This document shows, in pieces, positions 1 through 8,420 of a DNA stretch of 64,000 nucleotides. The DNA is from Pseudoalteromonas luteoviolacea H33-S (lineage in GTDB: Bacteria > Pseudomonadota > Gammaproteobacteria > Enterobacterales > Alteromonadaceae). A program made the translations under genes and the position numbers. The notes below the pieces were generated by a model, which saw only the letters and a program-made list of their open reading frames with translations, did not search any database and had not been told where the DNA came from. The stretch spans positions 62,001 to 126,000 of the forward strand of contig NZ_AUXY01000071.1 of the NCBI RefSeq assembly GCF_001625695.1. The letters are read 5' to 3'. Position 1 is the first letter of the stretch. Each line of letters begins with the position of its first letter.

Positions 1-921
1 ATATTTTAAAGGTGCACTGTCTACGACTGCACGAGCGCAATCAAAGTCGACAAAACGTGGTGATTTTGGATAGAAAATTAAGCCACCATAAACGGCGCCA
101 GCTTGGTAAGCGGCAAGGGCATCGTCAACACGGGTTAATCCACACACCTTGTTTTCACCTAAAATCAGCTTACGACAGGCGCCTTCTAGGTCATCTTCAG
201 CCATCAAAGAACTACCAACTAAGAAGCCGTTACACTGTGCGGTTAAGCGTTTAACGTCGCTATGTGTATAAATTCCTGATTCAGAGATAACGGTTTTGTC
301 ACTTGGGATCAGTTTTCTTAATTGTTCCGTTGTCGCTAGATCAGTGCTGAGATCTCTCAAGTTACGGTTGTTGATCCCAATCAGTTTGGCGTCAAGCTTA
401 AGCGCTCGGTGCACTTCTTCTTCATTGCTGACCTCAGTCAGCACCGCCATATTGAGCGAGTGGGCAAGTGTTGCTAGCTTTTCATATGTTTCATCATCCA
501 ACACCGACAGCATCAATAAGATAGCATCGCCACCTTTTAAGCGCGCGAGGTATACTTGGTATTCATCAATGAAAAAGTCTTTACAGATCAGCGGCTGCTC
601 AACCTTGCTGCGCACGTAGCTTAGGTAATCAAAACTGCCTTGGAAGTACTTAGCATCCGTTAAAACACTGATACAGGTTGCGTACTTAGCGTATACCGAG
701 GTTATTTCATCTAAGTCAAAGTTATCTCTGATCAGACCCTTTGAAGGCGATGCTTTTTTACACTCTAAAATAAACTGAATGCCGGGTTTTGACATCTCAC
801 CATAAAAGTCTCGTTCGCTGGGTTGAACTAAAGATTGAAACTCACTCAAAGGGAAAGCTTTTTTACGCTCGACTAATTCAACTTTTTTGTCATCAACAAT
901 TTTTTCTAACACATTAGCCAT
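1..921 (-). CDS. trpCF: Bifunctional indole-3-glycerol-phosphate synthase / phosphoribosylanthranilate isomerase (partial)
   Basis: TrpCF carries out two consecutive cytoplasmic steps of tryptophan synthesis: PRA isomerisation and closure to indole-3-glycerol phosphate. Reading leftward from ATG at 921 gives 307 codons without a stop up to the window edge, so the C-terminus is missing. The N-terminus reads MANVLEKIVDDKK. The TrpC barrel shows the substrate-binding stretch ILECKKASPSKG and the later ISESGI motif. Near residue 255 the TrpF domain begins with KVCGLTR, and only about its first 50 residues are present. The start overlaps the end of trpD by 8 bases, so translation is probably coupled. 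The fused trpC-trpF arrangement is the usual one in gammaproteobacteria. Identity is firm; only the end is unseen. Confidence 0.95.
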   Translation of the reverse strand, partial: MANVLEKIVDDKKVELVERKKAFPLSEFQSLVQPSERDFYGEMSKPGIQFILECKKASPSKGLIRDNFDLDEITSVYAKYATCISVLTDAKYFQGSFDYLSYVRSKVEQPLICKDFFIDEYQVYLARLKGGDAILLMLSVLDDETYEKLATLAHSLNMAVLTEVSNEEEVHRALKLDAKLIGINNRNLRDLSTDLATTEQLRKLIPSDKTVISESGIYTHSDVKRLTAQCNGFLVGSSLMAEDDLEGACRKLILGENKVCGLTRVDDALAAYQAGAVYGGLIFYPKSPRFVDFDCARAVVDSAPLKY

Positions 922-1918
922 GACTGACCTCCGAAATGGCTTGAAGCGTTTCAACACATTTGCCAGACGCCAGCACATCTAGTACTTGTTGTGTACCTGC
1001 TTTTAGCGTGTCTGCTCTGCCTGACATCACAAGTAACGCACTGACATTGGCTGCAATTGCGGCATTGTGTGCTGGCTTGCCTTTGCCAGCTAAGATATCA
1101 CGGGTTGCTTGAGCATTATATTCAGGGGTATCACCGGCAATATCTTCAAGCGCGTAATTATCTAAACCAAAGTCAGCTGGCGTCAGCGTGTATTCAGTAA
1201 TTTCACCATTTTTAAGTTCGGTGACTTGGGTTGTGCCATGCAATGCGATTTCATCACATCCTGCACCATGGACAACCATCGCACGCTCTGTTCCCAGCAT
1301 TTTTAATGTTTCTGCCATTGGGCGGCAAAGTGCTGGATCATATACACCAAGCAGTTGTAGCTGCGGTTTTGCAGGGTTTGCAAGCGGGCCTAAAATATTA
1401 AACAAGGTACGCGTTTTTAGTTGTGTGCGCACTGGCATCGCGTGTTTAACACCACTGTGATAGAGCGGGGCAAATAAAAATGCAAAGTTGGTTTTCTCTA
1501 AGCAATTTGCACCTTGCTCAGGGCTCATCTCAAGATTGATGCCCAAAGTACGCAGTAAATCTGCAGAACCAGATTTGCTAGAAACACTGCGGTTACCATG
1601 TTTTACCATTGGAATACCGCACGCTGCTGCGACAATGGCTGCAGTTGTACTGACGTTAATGGTATTAGTACCATCACCACCTGTGCCGCAACTATCAGCG
1701 CAGTTTAAACCGCGGTTATCAAAAGCGACGGCATGGTCACGCATGGCTTTTGCGGCACCTGCAATCTCTGCTGCGGTTTCACCTTTTATCTTGAGTGCCA
1801 CCAATGCTGCGGTGAGCTCTATTTCAGATAACTCGCCTTTCATAACTAGTCCAAACAACTCTGTTGCTTGCTCAAAGCTTAGAGATTGCTGATCAATCAG
1901 CTGATTTAAACTTTCCAT
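914..1918 (-). CDS. trpD: Anthranilate phosphoribosyltransferase
   Basis: TrpD transfers phosphoribosyl from PRPP to anthranilate, the second step of tryptophan synthesis. The 334 residues match the family length for a stand-alone TrpD. Visible motifs are DSCGTGGDGTNTINVST (the glycine-rich PRPP/Mg loop), KHGNRSVSSKSGSADLL (anthranilate and PRPP contacts) and FNILGPLANP. The ATG at 1918 has an AGGAGG-like sequence just upstream (GTTAGGAGGCAAC on the minus strand). It lies 8 bases after trpG and overlaps trpCF by 8 bases, consistent with one polycistronic operon read leftward. Here trpG is separate from trpD, unlike the E. coli TrpGD fusion. Confidence 0.97.
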   Translation of the reverse strand: MESLNQLIDQQSLSFEQATELFGLVMKGELSEIELTAALVALKIKGETAAEIAGAAKAMRDHAVAFDNRGLNCADSCGTGGDGTNTINVSTTAAIVAAACGIPMVKHGNRSVSSKSGSADLLRTLGINLEMSPEQGANCLEKTNFAFLFAPLYHSGVKHAMPVRTQLKTRTLFNILGPLANPAKPQLQLLGVYDPALCRPMAETLKMLGTERAMVVHGAGCDEIALHGTTQVTELKNGEITEYTLTPADFGLDNYALEDIAGDTPEYNAQATRDILAGKGKPAHNAAIAANVSALLVMSGRADTLKAGTQQVLDVLASGKCVETLQAISEVSHG

Positions 1919-1926
1919 GTTGCCTC

Positions 1927-2511
1927 CTAACAGGTTAAATAATCGATGCTTTGCTTAAGCAGCTTGGCACCGTCTGGCGTTAAAATTGATTCAGGGTGGA
2001 ATTGATAACCAATCACTTTGTCAGTGGTATGGTAAACCGCCATTGGAATATCTTGATATTTAGCGATGATTTTTAAACACTCAGGTACGCTTGTCGCCAT
2101 TAATGAGTGATATCTTGCGACAGGAAACTGTTTACCAAGACCTGCAAAAACAGGGTGCTCTTCCACATCAATACGTGATGATTTACCATGGACCGTCTCG
2201 CCAGCATGGCCGATGGTACCACCATAGCTTTGTGTTAATGCCTGTTGACCAAGACAAATGCCTAACATAGGAAATTTGCCTTTACAGAGCTCAATCAAAT
2301 CGAGTAGGCAGCCCGCTTCGCTAGGTTTCCCAGGACCAGGAGATAATACCAATACTACTGGTACGGTTTCATTACACATTTTGTCGTAGATAGTGCTTGC
2401 ATCGATATGGTTACGATAAACCACTAACTCACTGCCAAGCTGTGACAGTTCATCAACAAGGTTGTAGCTGAATGAATCAAAGTTATCTAAAAAGTATACT
2501 TTAGGCGTCAT
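1927..2511 (-). CDS. trpG: Anthranilate synthase glutamine amidotransferase subunit
   Basis: TrpG is the amidotransferase component II that supplies ammonia from glutamine to TrpE. The class I glutaminase triad is visible: nucleophile Cys in MLGICLGQQ, and the His and Glu of YQFHPESI. The N-terminal LDNFDSFSYNLVDEL and the LSPGPGKPSEAG loop are typical. At 194 residues it is a free subunit and is not fused to TrpD. Its start (ATG at 2511) overlaps the end of trpE by 11 bases, so the two subunits of the complex are translationally coupled. PabA is the alternative name for this fold, but the position inside a trp operon settles the role. Confidence 0.96.
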   Translation of the reverse strand: MTPKVYFLDNFDSFSYNLVDELSQLGSELVVYRNHIDASTIYDKMCNETVPVVLVLSPGPGKPSEAGCLLDLIELCKGKFPMLGICLGQQALTQSYGGTIGHAGETVHGKSSRIDVEEHPVFAGLGKQFPVARYHSLMATSVPECLKIIAKYQDIPMAVYHTTDKVIGYQFHPESILTPDGAKLLKQSIDYLTC

Positions 2512-4081
2512 GACCCACTCCTTGATAGCTAGATTGAATGGCTTTGATCACTGCACTGGCTTTGGCTTTTGTTTCATCGGCTTCGGCTTGAGGATCTGAG
2601 TCGTAAACAACGCCAGCGCCTGCTTGAACATAGGCTGTGTCATTTTTTACGAATGCTGAGCGAATGACAATACATGTATCCATTGCGCCATCACCTGTCA
2701 AATAACCAACCGCACCACCGTAGCTGCCGCGACGCTGCTTTTCAATGTCTCTGACAAGCTGTGCTGCTTTTACTTTGGGTGCGCCCACAAGTGTACCCAT
2801 ATTCATACATGCTTGATAAGCATGCAAAGCATCAAGGTCAGGTTTTAGCTGACCAACGACTCGAGAGACCAAGTGCATGACTTGTGAGTAGCGGTCTACT
2901 TTAAGCAATTCTTTAGCATGACGAGTTCCAGGTACACTTATCCGTGCAACATCGTTACGTGCTAAGTCGACGAGCATTAAATGCTCTGCACGTTCTTTTT
3001 TATCGTCACGTAACTCTAGTTCGATGCGACTATCTAAATCAGGATTAATGGAGCCGTCTGCAAATTTTCCGCGAGGACGCGTGCCTGCAATTGGGTATAC
3101 TTCGACTTGATTACTGTCTTGGCAGTACTTTAAGGCTGACTCAGGAGAGGCACCAAATAGCACAAACTTCTCGTCTCGCATATAAAACATATATGGACTA
3201 GGGTTTTGCTTTTTCAAATGCTTATAAGCGGCAAGTGGCTTTGCACAAGGTAGCGAAAATGTGCGAGATGGTACAACTTGGAAAATATCGCCATCAACGA
3301 TGTTTTTCTTCAGTTGTACGACCTGATCTTTAAAGACATCATCACTGATATCAATACTCACATCATGTGTCGCTTGCTCTGGCTGCTCTTTATATGTTTC
3401 ATACCCATCGCATTGACGATTGAGCTCTTCAAGCTGTTTACCAACCTCAAAGCAATTAGCATGGACATCTGGACCATTGAATACATTGCCAATTAGCTCA
3501 GTGGTTTTAGCTTGGTGATCGATCATAACTAAGGTTTCTGCTAAATAGAAAACATAGTCAGGACAATCATTTTTACCATCTGGTACGTCAGGCAATGTTT
3601 CAAAATTGGCGACCATATCATAGGCAAATACTCCGCCTAAAAAGACGGAAAATGGCGTATCTGAGTTACTTTTAATTGAATTAATACAGGTGCGTAGTGC
3701 GCTAAATGCGTTGTCCGCTTTTAGTTTACTGTATTCATCCAGTGATAAGTCTTGAGCATCATATGTTAGCGTCAGTACAGCATATTCTTTAACAACTGTG
3801 CAGTTACTTACTTGCTCTGCTAAGTAATTAAGTAATTGCTCGCCATTATTTGAAAGGGCACGTACTTTCACTTCAAGGCCGTTGCACTCTATACGTAGTG
3901 CAGCGTCCGCTAAAATGATGCTCTTTACATTGTCTTTTGAGTCTATTTCCGCAGACTCTAACAACAGTGTGTTGGGTTTATTGAGGGCCGCGTATAATGA
4001 CAAAGGGCTTTCGATATAATCGCGCCGCTGCCTTATACTCGTCACCTCACCCGGTGTTGTAGTTATATGACTAAAAATCAA
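2501..4081 (-). CDS. trpE: Anthranilate synthase component I, TTG start
   Basis: TrpE converts chorismate to anthranilate with ammonia from TrpG and is the committed step of the pathway. The 526 residues include the N-terminal LLES motif of the tryptophan feedback site (LLLESAEI), and the catalytic chorismate-binding region with IAGTRPRG, DLARNDVARIS and GAPKVKAAQ. The C-terminal motif is GGAVGYLTGDGAMDTCIVIRS. The start is TTG: the only nearby ATG reads into a stop after five codons, while a GAGGA sequence sits about 7 bases before the TTG. The gene begins about 20 bases after the second leader terminator. Control is therefore probably by transcription attenuation plus feedback inhibition. 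Confidence 0.96.
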   Translation of the reverse strand: MIFSHITTTPGEVTSIRQRRDYIESPLSLYAALNKPNTLLLESAEIDSKDNVKSIILADAALRIECNGLEVKVRALSNNGEQLLNYLAEQVSNCTVVKEYAVLTLTYDAQDLSLDEYSKLKADNAFSALRTCINSIKSNSDTPFSVFLGGVFAYDMVANFETLPDVPDGKNDCPDYVFYLAETLVMIDHQAKTTELIGNVFNGPDVHANCFEVGKQLEELNRQCDGYETYKEQPEQATHDVSIDISDDVFKDQVVQLKKNIVDGDIFQVVPSRTFSLPCAKPLAAYKHLKKQNPSPYMFYMRDEKFVLFGASPESALKYCQDSNQVEVYPIAGTRPRGKFADGSINPDLDSRIELELRDDKKERAEHLMLVDLARNDVARISVPGTRHAKELLKVDRYSQVMHLVSRVVGQLKPDLDALHAYQACMNMGTLVGAPKVKAAQLVRDIEKQRRGSYGGAVGYLTGDGAMDTCIVIRSAFVKNDTAYVQAGAGVVYDSDPQAEADETKAKASAVIKAIQSSYQGVGHDA

Positions 4082-4100
4082 ACCTCATTCCTCTTTAGTA

Positions 4101-4137
4101 CAAAAAACCCCCCGAAGTATTTTTACTTGCGGGGGGT
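4101..4137 (-). terminator. Second trp-leader intrinsic terminator (attenuator 2)
   Basis: On the minus strand ACCCCCCG pairs perfectly with CGGGGGGT. The stem is extended by AAGTA with TACTT across a single bulged base, leaving a TTTT loop. Six T residues follow immediately. It lies only about 20 bases before the trpE start. Its upstream arm can instead pair with GCGGG at 4163-4167 (minus strand), a potential antiterminator that abuts the stop codon of the short Trp-rich ORF at 4167-4226. Pairing was done by eye without energy calculation. Confidence 0.8.
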
Positions 4138-4166
4138 GTGTAATTAGTTACAACAATGCCTTCCCG

Positions 4167-4226
4167 CTAATTCAGGCACCACCACCAAGATTTTGTAGAT
4201 GAATTGTTGCAAAAATTGTTAATCAC
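4167..4226 (-). CDS. Putative second trp leader peptide (19 residues, GTG start, Trp-Trp-Trp)
   Basis: A 20-codon frame beginning with GTG at 4226 reads MINNFCNNSSTKSWWWCLN and ends at TAG. Three tandem TGG codons occupy 4179-4187. Downstream come a GCGGG segment overlapping the stop codon, then the strong terminator at 4101-4137. This is the layout of a trp attenuation control peptide. The weak point is initiation: GTG is the only usable start in frame, with only a poor GGA about 10 bases upstream. It may be a true second leader or a decayed copy of the first one at 4304-4351. Confidence reflects the doubt over translation, not the Trp run, which is plain in the sequence. Confidence 0.55.
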   Translation of the reverse strand: MINNFCNNSSTKSWWWCLN

Positions 4227-4240
4227 TATAAAAAATCCAT

Positions 4241-4269
4241 AAAAAAACCCGCGGACTCAGCGCGGGTTT
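4241..4269 (-). terminator. First trp-leader intrinsic terminator (attenuator 1)
   Basis: A perfect 9-bp stem (AAACCCGCG with CGCGGGTTT, minus strand) with a 7-base loop is followed by T residues. Its first arm can alternatively pair with GCGGGT at 4296-4301, which lies just after the TrpL stop codon. This gives the expected antiterminator/terminator choice. The hairpin lies between the first leader peptide and the second Trp-rich short ORF. Confidence 0.8.
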
Positions 4270-4303
4270 AAAAGTTGTTAGACACAACGAATCACACCCG
4301 CAA

Positions 4304-4351
4304 TTACGAGCGCCACCACCAAACGATTTTTGTTTTTTGTGTTAGATTCAT
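4304..4351 (-). CDS. trpL: trp operon leader peptide
   Basis: A 15-residue frame from ATG at 4351, MNLTQKTKIVWWWRS, ends in TAA at 4304-4306. Three consecutive TGG codons at 4313-4321 make translation sensitive to charged tRNA-Trp. The stop is followed by the GCGGGT segment and the terminator at 4241-4269. In known trp attenuation, a ribosome stalled at the Trp codons frees the antiterminator and allows readthrough. The ribosome-binding site is weak. Its place between a promoter-like sequence and trpE leaves little doubt about the role. Confidence 0.85.
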   Translation of the reverse strand: MNLTQKTKIVWWWRS

Positions 4352-4387
4352 TTGTAAAGTTTTCGTTATGTCAATTTAAGTGCCTAC

Positions 4388-4417
4388 AGTAAACCCTACT
4401 CAGGTGTAAACTGTCAA
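4388..4417 (-). promoter_or_regulatory. Probable trp operon promoter
   Basis: On the minus strand a consensus TTGACA (4412-4417) and TTTACT (4388-4393) are separated by 18 bases. Transcription would begin near 4381, about 30 bases before the trpL start codon. I do not recognise a convincing TrpR operator here. A second TTGACA lies closer to trpL (around 4369-4374), but it would place the -10 element over the leader start codon. Confidence 0.5.
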
Positions 4418-4583
4418 GCACTAATATCAAAAAATAAACAATCGTCCGTTATTCATTTCAATAATACGATTTTTGGCCTAGTAAAAATGGCTAAATTCCC
4501 ACTGTTTTGAGAGAGGAAATAAAAGCGCACTCGTACTGACGGGCATGGTATACTGCGCTCATTTAGTTTTTAAGGGGAAAATT

Positions 4584-5432
4584 TTGATTAAATATGACTT
4601 ACACAGTCATAGCACTTTTTCTGATGGGCGTTTAGCAGTACCTGAGCTTATTGAGCGGGCAACAGAAAAAGGCGTTGATGTACTGGCATTAACTGACCAT
4701 GACACGGTGGCGGGTGTATCCGTTGCGCGTGACTATATTGCAGAAAAAAACTTAGCATTAGAATTGATTTCAGGCGTTGAGATTTCTACTAAGTGGGAAA
4801 GTTTTGAAATTCATATCGTTGGTTTAAATATTGACATCAATGATGCGAATCTGCAGGCATTATTGAAACAGCAGCAGCAAAAACGCCGTGAACGAGCCAA
4901 AGAAATTGGTGCTCGCCTTGAAAAAAGAGGCTACGAAGGTATTTATGCACAGGCCTTAGAGTTGGCACAAGGTGCAGAGATAACCCGTGCTCATTTTGCT
5001 AAGGCGCTGGTGGAGCGCGGTGTGGCAAAAAATATTCAGGGTGTATTTAAAAAGTTTTTAGCGCGCAATAAGACCGGCTATGTGCCCAGTGTTTGGTGCT
5101 CTATGCAAGAAGCCATAGAAGCCATACAAGGGGCGGGCGGCGTTGCGGTATTGGCTCACCCTGGGCGTTATCAGATGTCCAATAAATGGCTGCGAAAATT
5201 ACTGGATGAATTCACCGGTGCTGGTGGTAAAGCGATGGAGGTTGCTCAGCCGCAACAAGCGCCAAGTGAAAGACAATTTCTTGGTCAGCTATCGCAAGAA
5301 TATAATTTATTAGCCAGCCAAGGTTCTGATTTTCATTACCCTATGAGCTGGTTAGATTTAGGAAGAAATCTATACTTACCAAAAGATTGCCAAGGTGTAT
5401 GGCAGTTTTGGGGAGCCACAGAGGAATGTTAG
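4584..5432 (+). CDS. rnm: PHP-domain 5'-3' exoribonuclease (RNase AM)
   Basis: This is the YciV/RNase AM family, a PHP-fold, metal-dependent enzyme that trims 5' ends of rRNA and other short RNAs. Metal-binding motifs are visible in order: DLHSHSTFSDG at the N-terminus, LTDHD, GVEIS, HIVG, LAHPGRY and GSDFHY near the C-terminus. I place the start at TTG 4584, preceded by AAGGGG with good spacing, giving 282 residues. The in-frame ATG at 4545 falls inside a promoter-like TGGTATACT, so it is unlikely to be translated. It is divergent from the trp operon and immediately before yciO, as in many gammaproteobacteria. Confidence 0.9.
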   Translation: MIKYDLHSHSTFSDGRLAVPELIERATEKGVDVLALTDHDTVAGVSVARDYIAEKNLALELISGVEISTKWESFEIHIVGLNIDINDANLQALLKQQQQKRRERAKEIGARLEKRGYEGIYAQALELAQGAEITRAHFAKALVERGVAKNIQGVFKKFLARNKTGYVPSVWCSMQEAIEAIQGAGGVAVLAHPGRYQMSNKWLRKLLDEFTGAGGKAMEVAQPQQAPSERQFLGQLSQEYNLLASQGSDFHYPMSWLDLGRNLYLPKDCQGVWQFWGATEEC

Positions 5433-5433
5433 C

Positions 5434-6054
5434 ATGAGTCAATTTTTTCATATTCACCCAGATAATCCGCAAGCCAGATTGATCCGTCAAGCGGTCGAAA
5501 TCATCCAAAAAGGCGGAGTGGTTGTGTATCCAACTGACTCGGGGTATGCGATCGGGTGTAGTTTAGGAAACAAGCAGGCAAAAGAGCGCATTGAGCGTAT
5601 TCGTGGGATCGAAAAGCATCACAACTTCACACTAATGTGTCGCGATCTATCCGAATTATCGACTTATGCGCGTGTTGATAATCAAATGTTTCGTTTGATA
5701 AAAAATAATACGCCGGGACCGTATACCTTCATTTTAAAGGGCACCAAAGAGGTCCCTAAAAGATTGATAAACGACAAGAAAAAAACCATAGGTATTCGCG
5801 TCACTGAGCATCCAATCACCTGCGCGATTTTAGAAGAGCTCAATGAACCGTTAATGTCTTGCTCGCTTATTTTACCTGGCGAGCAGTTTACAGAGTCTGA
5901 TCCGGACGATATTCGCATGCAACTTGAAAAGCATGTTGACCTTATTGTCCATGGTGGTTATTTAATTGAACAAGCAACCACAGTGATTGATATGTCTGAA
6001 GATAATGTCGAAATTTTACGTCATGGATGTGGCGATCCCACGCCATTTGAATAA
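5434..6054 (+). CDS. yciO: YciO, Sua5/YrdC-family protein
   Basis: A 206-residue protein of the YrdC/Sua5 fold, the size of E. coli YciO. The nucleotide-binding core is seen in GGVVVYPTDSGYAIGC near residue 30, then PGPYTFILKG and the GIRVTEHP segment. YciO is a paralogue of the threonylcarbamoyl-AMP synthase TsaC, and its physiological role is less well defined. The start at ATG 5434 has GAGG about 9 bases upstream and follows the rnm stop by one base, so the two are cotranscribed. An upstream in-frame start at 5395 would overlap rnm and is not favoured. Confidence 0.9.
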   Translation: MSQFFHIHPDNPQARLIRQAVEIIQKGGVVVYPTDSGYAIGCSLGNKQAKERIERIRGIEKHHNFTLMCRDLSELSTYARVDNQMFRLIKNNTPGPYTFILKGTKEVPKRLINDKKKTIGIRVTEHPITCAILEELNEPLMSCSLILPGEQFTESDPDDIRMQLEKHVDLIVHGGYLIEQATTVIDMSEDNVEILRHGCGDPTPFE

Positions 6055-6057
6055 TTC

Positions 6058-6858
6058 ATGACAGAAGTTTCTAGTAAAACACCCCCTCTGGCTTTTTTAA
6101 ACGGGGAAGCCGTATTAGAAAAGCCAGAAGATCTATATATTCCACCAGATGCCTTACAGGTGATCCTAGAAAGCTTTGAAGGGCCACTGGATTTATTGTT
6201 ATATCTGATAAAGCGTCACAAGTTAGACATCTTGGAGCTCCCAATACTGAGCATTACTCAGCAATACGTGCAATATGTTGAGATGATGCAAGAACTGCAA
6301 TTGGAGCTTGCTGGTGAGTACTTGGTGATGGCTGCTTTATTGGCACAGATTAAGTCTCGTTTGTTACTCCCTAAGCATGAAGAACTCGAAGAAGAGGAAG
6401 ACCCTCGTGCAGAGCTGGTAAGACGCTTACAAGAGTATGAGCAGTTTAAAGTGGCTGCGGAAAACTTGGATAAAATCCCCCGTGTTGAGCGGGATATATT
6501 CATTGCACGTGCACTCATTGAAGACAATGAGCAAGATGACGATTCATTACCTGATGTGGATTTAAAAGAGCTATTACTGGCGATGAGTGAAGTGATGGCC
6601 AGAGCTAAGCAATTTGAGCATCATCAGGTGAGTGCAGAAGCCCTCTCAACCCGCGAACGAATGTCGATGATCTTACAATACTTGAGTGAGCATACAGAGC
6701 CTGTTGAGTTCAGTCGGCTATTTAGTGTTCAAGAAGGTAGAAGCGGTGTCGTGGTGACATTCATCGCTATGCTTGAGCTGCTTAAAGAGCAATTAATCTC
6801 GATTGTTCAAATCAAGCTCGAGCGTGCAATTTATTTGTCATTAAAGCTACAAGAGTAG
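6058..6858 (+). CDS. scpA: Segregation and condensation protein A (kleisin)
   Basis: ScpA is the kleisin subunit that bridges SMC heads with ScpB in the chromosome-condensing complex. The 266-residue product has the family signature FEGPLDLLLYLIKRHKLDI near residue 40 and LAGEYLVMAALLAQIKSRLLLP in the N-terminal helical domain. A C-terminal winged-helix ends in ERAIYLSLKLQE. It starts 4 bases after yciO ends and precedes scpB. No smc gene is in the window; in gammaproteobacteria with MukB the presence of ScpAB beside rluB is common, so the partner SMC cannot be judged from here. Confidence 0.93.
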   Translation: MTEVSSKTPPLAFLNGEAVLEKPEDLYIPPDALQVILESFEGPLDLLLYLIKRHKLDILELPILSITQQYVQYVEMMQELQLELAGEYLVMAALLAQIKSRLLLPKHEELEEEEDPRAELVRRLQEYEQFKVAAENLDKIPRVERDIFIARALIEDNEQDDDSLPDVDLKELLLAMSEVMARAKQFEHHQVSAEALSTRERMSMILQYLSEHTEPVEFSRLFSVQEGRSGVVVTFIAMLELLKEQLISIVQIKLERAIYLSLKLQE

Positions 6859-6913
6859 TGCCAGCTCTGTCATAATACCGCGCCTTCTACTAGCCTTATG
6901 AAGAAATAGTGAC

Positions 6914-7501
6914 ATGAAACGCCGAGTCAGTGATGAACAACTTGTCGAGTTGGTTGAAGCTGCGATTTTTGTAGCAGATAAACCATTATCGAAAAAGCAT
7001 ATGAAAGAGACTGTGCTGCAAGATATTCATGTTTCTGATCAGCGTATAGGGCAAGCGATAGAAACGATTTTTGAGCACTACCAAACACGTGGTGTAAGAC
7101 TTGTTGAAGTTGGAACCGGATATCGCTTTCAAGCATGTCCAAGTTTAAGCCCTTGGCTTAATATGCTTTGGCAAGAAAAAGCTCCTAAGTATTCTCGGGC
7201 AACTTTGGAAACGTTAGCGCTTATCGCGTATCGTCAGCCAATTACTCGAGGGGAAATCGAACAAGTTCGTGGGGTGACTGTCAGTTCTAACATTATGAAA
7301 AGCTTGTTAGAGCGACAATGGATAAAGGTTGTTGGACACAAAGAAGTGCCGGGTAAGCCTGCACTGTATGCGACGACCAAGTTATTTTTAGATTACTTCT
7401 CATTGAACGGTCTGGATGGGTTACCAAAACTACCAGAGCTGCAAACTGAGAAGCTAGATCAGATGTTAAATGATCCTTCTGTGAGAGAACCATCAGAATG
7501 A
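6914..7501 (+). CDS. scpB: Segregation and condensation protein B
   Basis: ScpB forms a winged-helix dimer that binds the ScpA kleisin. The 195-residue product opens with [19 protein letters not shown] and carries the conserved block [23 protein letters not shown] around residue 95, followed by the second winged helix with GRPALYATT-like [17 protein letters not shown]. Its last codons overlap the rluB start (ATGA, 4 bases), which couples translation. The scpA-scpB spacing is 55 bases. Confidence 0.94.
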   Translation: MKRRVSDEQLVELVEAAIFVADKPLSKKHMKETVLQDIHVSDQRIGQAIETIFEHYQTRGVRLVEVGTGYRFQACPSLSPWLNMLWQEKAPKYSRATLETLALIAYRQPITRGEIEQVRGVTVSSNIMKSLLERQWIKVVGHKEVPGKPALYATTKLFLDYFSLNGLDGLPKLPELQTEKLDQMLNDPSVREPSE

Positions 7502-8358
7502 GTGAAAAGCTACAAAAAGTATTAGCGCGTGCGGGCGTTGGCTCGCGCCGTGAAATGGAAAAATACATTGACTCAAACCGTGTCAGTGTTGACGGTAAAG
7601 TTGCTAAGTTAGGCGATAGAGTCGAAGAAAATGCGGTGATCCGAGTGGATGGCCATGTGGTTAAGATTGAGCAAAAAGAAGAGCGTATTTGCCGCGTATT
7701 AATGTATCACAAGCCTGAAGGCGAGCTGTGTACGCGCAAAGATCCTGAAGGCCGCCGAACAGTATTTGACAGATTACCGCGTTTGGAAGGCGATCGTTGG
7801 ATTGCAATCGGTCGATTAGATATCAATACATCAGGTTTATTATTATTTACCAATGATGGTGAGTTGGCTAACCGTTTAATGCACCCTAAATACGAAGTAG
7901 AACGAGAGTATTCTGTACGCGTATTTGGTGAGGTTACGAATCAAACCTTGAAAACACTTTCACAAGGTGTTGAGTTAGAAGATGGTCCTGCTAAGTTCCT
8001 ATCAATTAAGCCGCGTGGTGGTGAAGGGATCAATAAGTGGTTTAATGTAACGCTAACAGAAGGTCGTAACCGCGAAGTACGTCGTTTATGGCAATCACAA
8101 GAGGTTGAAGTATCACGCTTGATCCGTGTGCGTTACGGTAAGTTAGAACTGAATAAACGTTTACCACAAGGCGGCTGGGAAGAATTGGCGCTAGAAGACG
8201 TGAACTACTTGAGAAAGTCAGTGAGCCTGAGACCTGAGACACAAACTAAGTTATCTGTGATGCCTGAAAAGCGCAAAGATAAGCGTGCTAAGGTGAATCG
8301 TATCAGAAAGGCTGTACACAAGCATAATCAACGTTTGAAGCAAACTAAGCGTCGATAA
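7498..8358 (+). CDS. rluB: 23S rRNA pseudouridine(2605) synthase RluB
   Basis: RluB isomerises one uridine of 23S rRNA near the peptidyl-transferase centre. An S4 RNA-binding domain occupies roughly residues 1-60 ([21 protein letters not shown] region). The RsuA-type catalytic core has the Asp motif [21 protein letters not shown], and a later [14 protein letters not shown] Lys/Arg-rich tail of about 40 residues ends the 286-residue protein, as is usual for RluB. It starts inside the last codons of scpB and ends before a strong terminator at 8372. Product assignment within the RsuA family is based on length and synteny. Confidence 0.9.
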   Translation: MSEKLQKVLARAGVGSRREMEKYIDSNRVSVDGKVAKLGDRVEENAVIRVDGHVVKIEQKEERICRVLMYHKPEGELCTRKDPEGRRTVFDRLPRLEGDRWIAIGRLDINTSGLLLFTNDGELANRLMHPKYEVEREYSVRVFGEVTNQTLKTLSQGVELEDGPAKFLSIKPRGGEGINKWFNVTLTEGRNREVRRLWQSQEVEVSRLIRVRYGKLELNKRLPQGGWEELALEDVNYLRKSVSLRPETQTKLSVMPEKRKDKRAKVNRIRKAVHKHNQRLKQTKRR

Positions 8359-8371
8359 TGGTAAGTGTATT

Positions 8372-8398
8372 AAAAAAGGGCCGATTGGCCCTTTTTTA
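8372..8398 (+). terminator. Intrinsic terminator after rluB
   Basis: AAAAAAGGGCC, a short loop (GATT) and GGCCCTTTTTT form an 11-bp A/T-flanked hairpin. It lies between the rightward rluB and the leftward yciK and can serve both directions. Confidence 0.85.
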
Positions 8399-8420
8399 GT
8401 TTTAGCGCAACTATAAATAC

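Noticed and set aside
3278..3496. 72-codon plus-strand frame inside trpE
   Set aside because: It is antisense to a fully conserved trpE coding region and has no features of its own.
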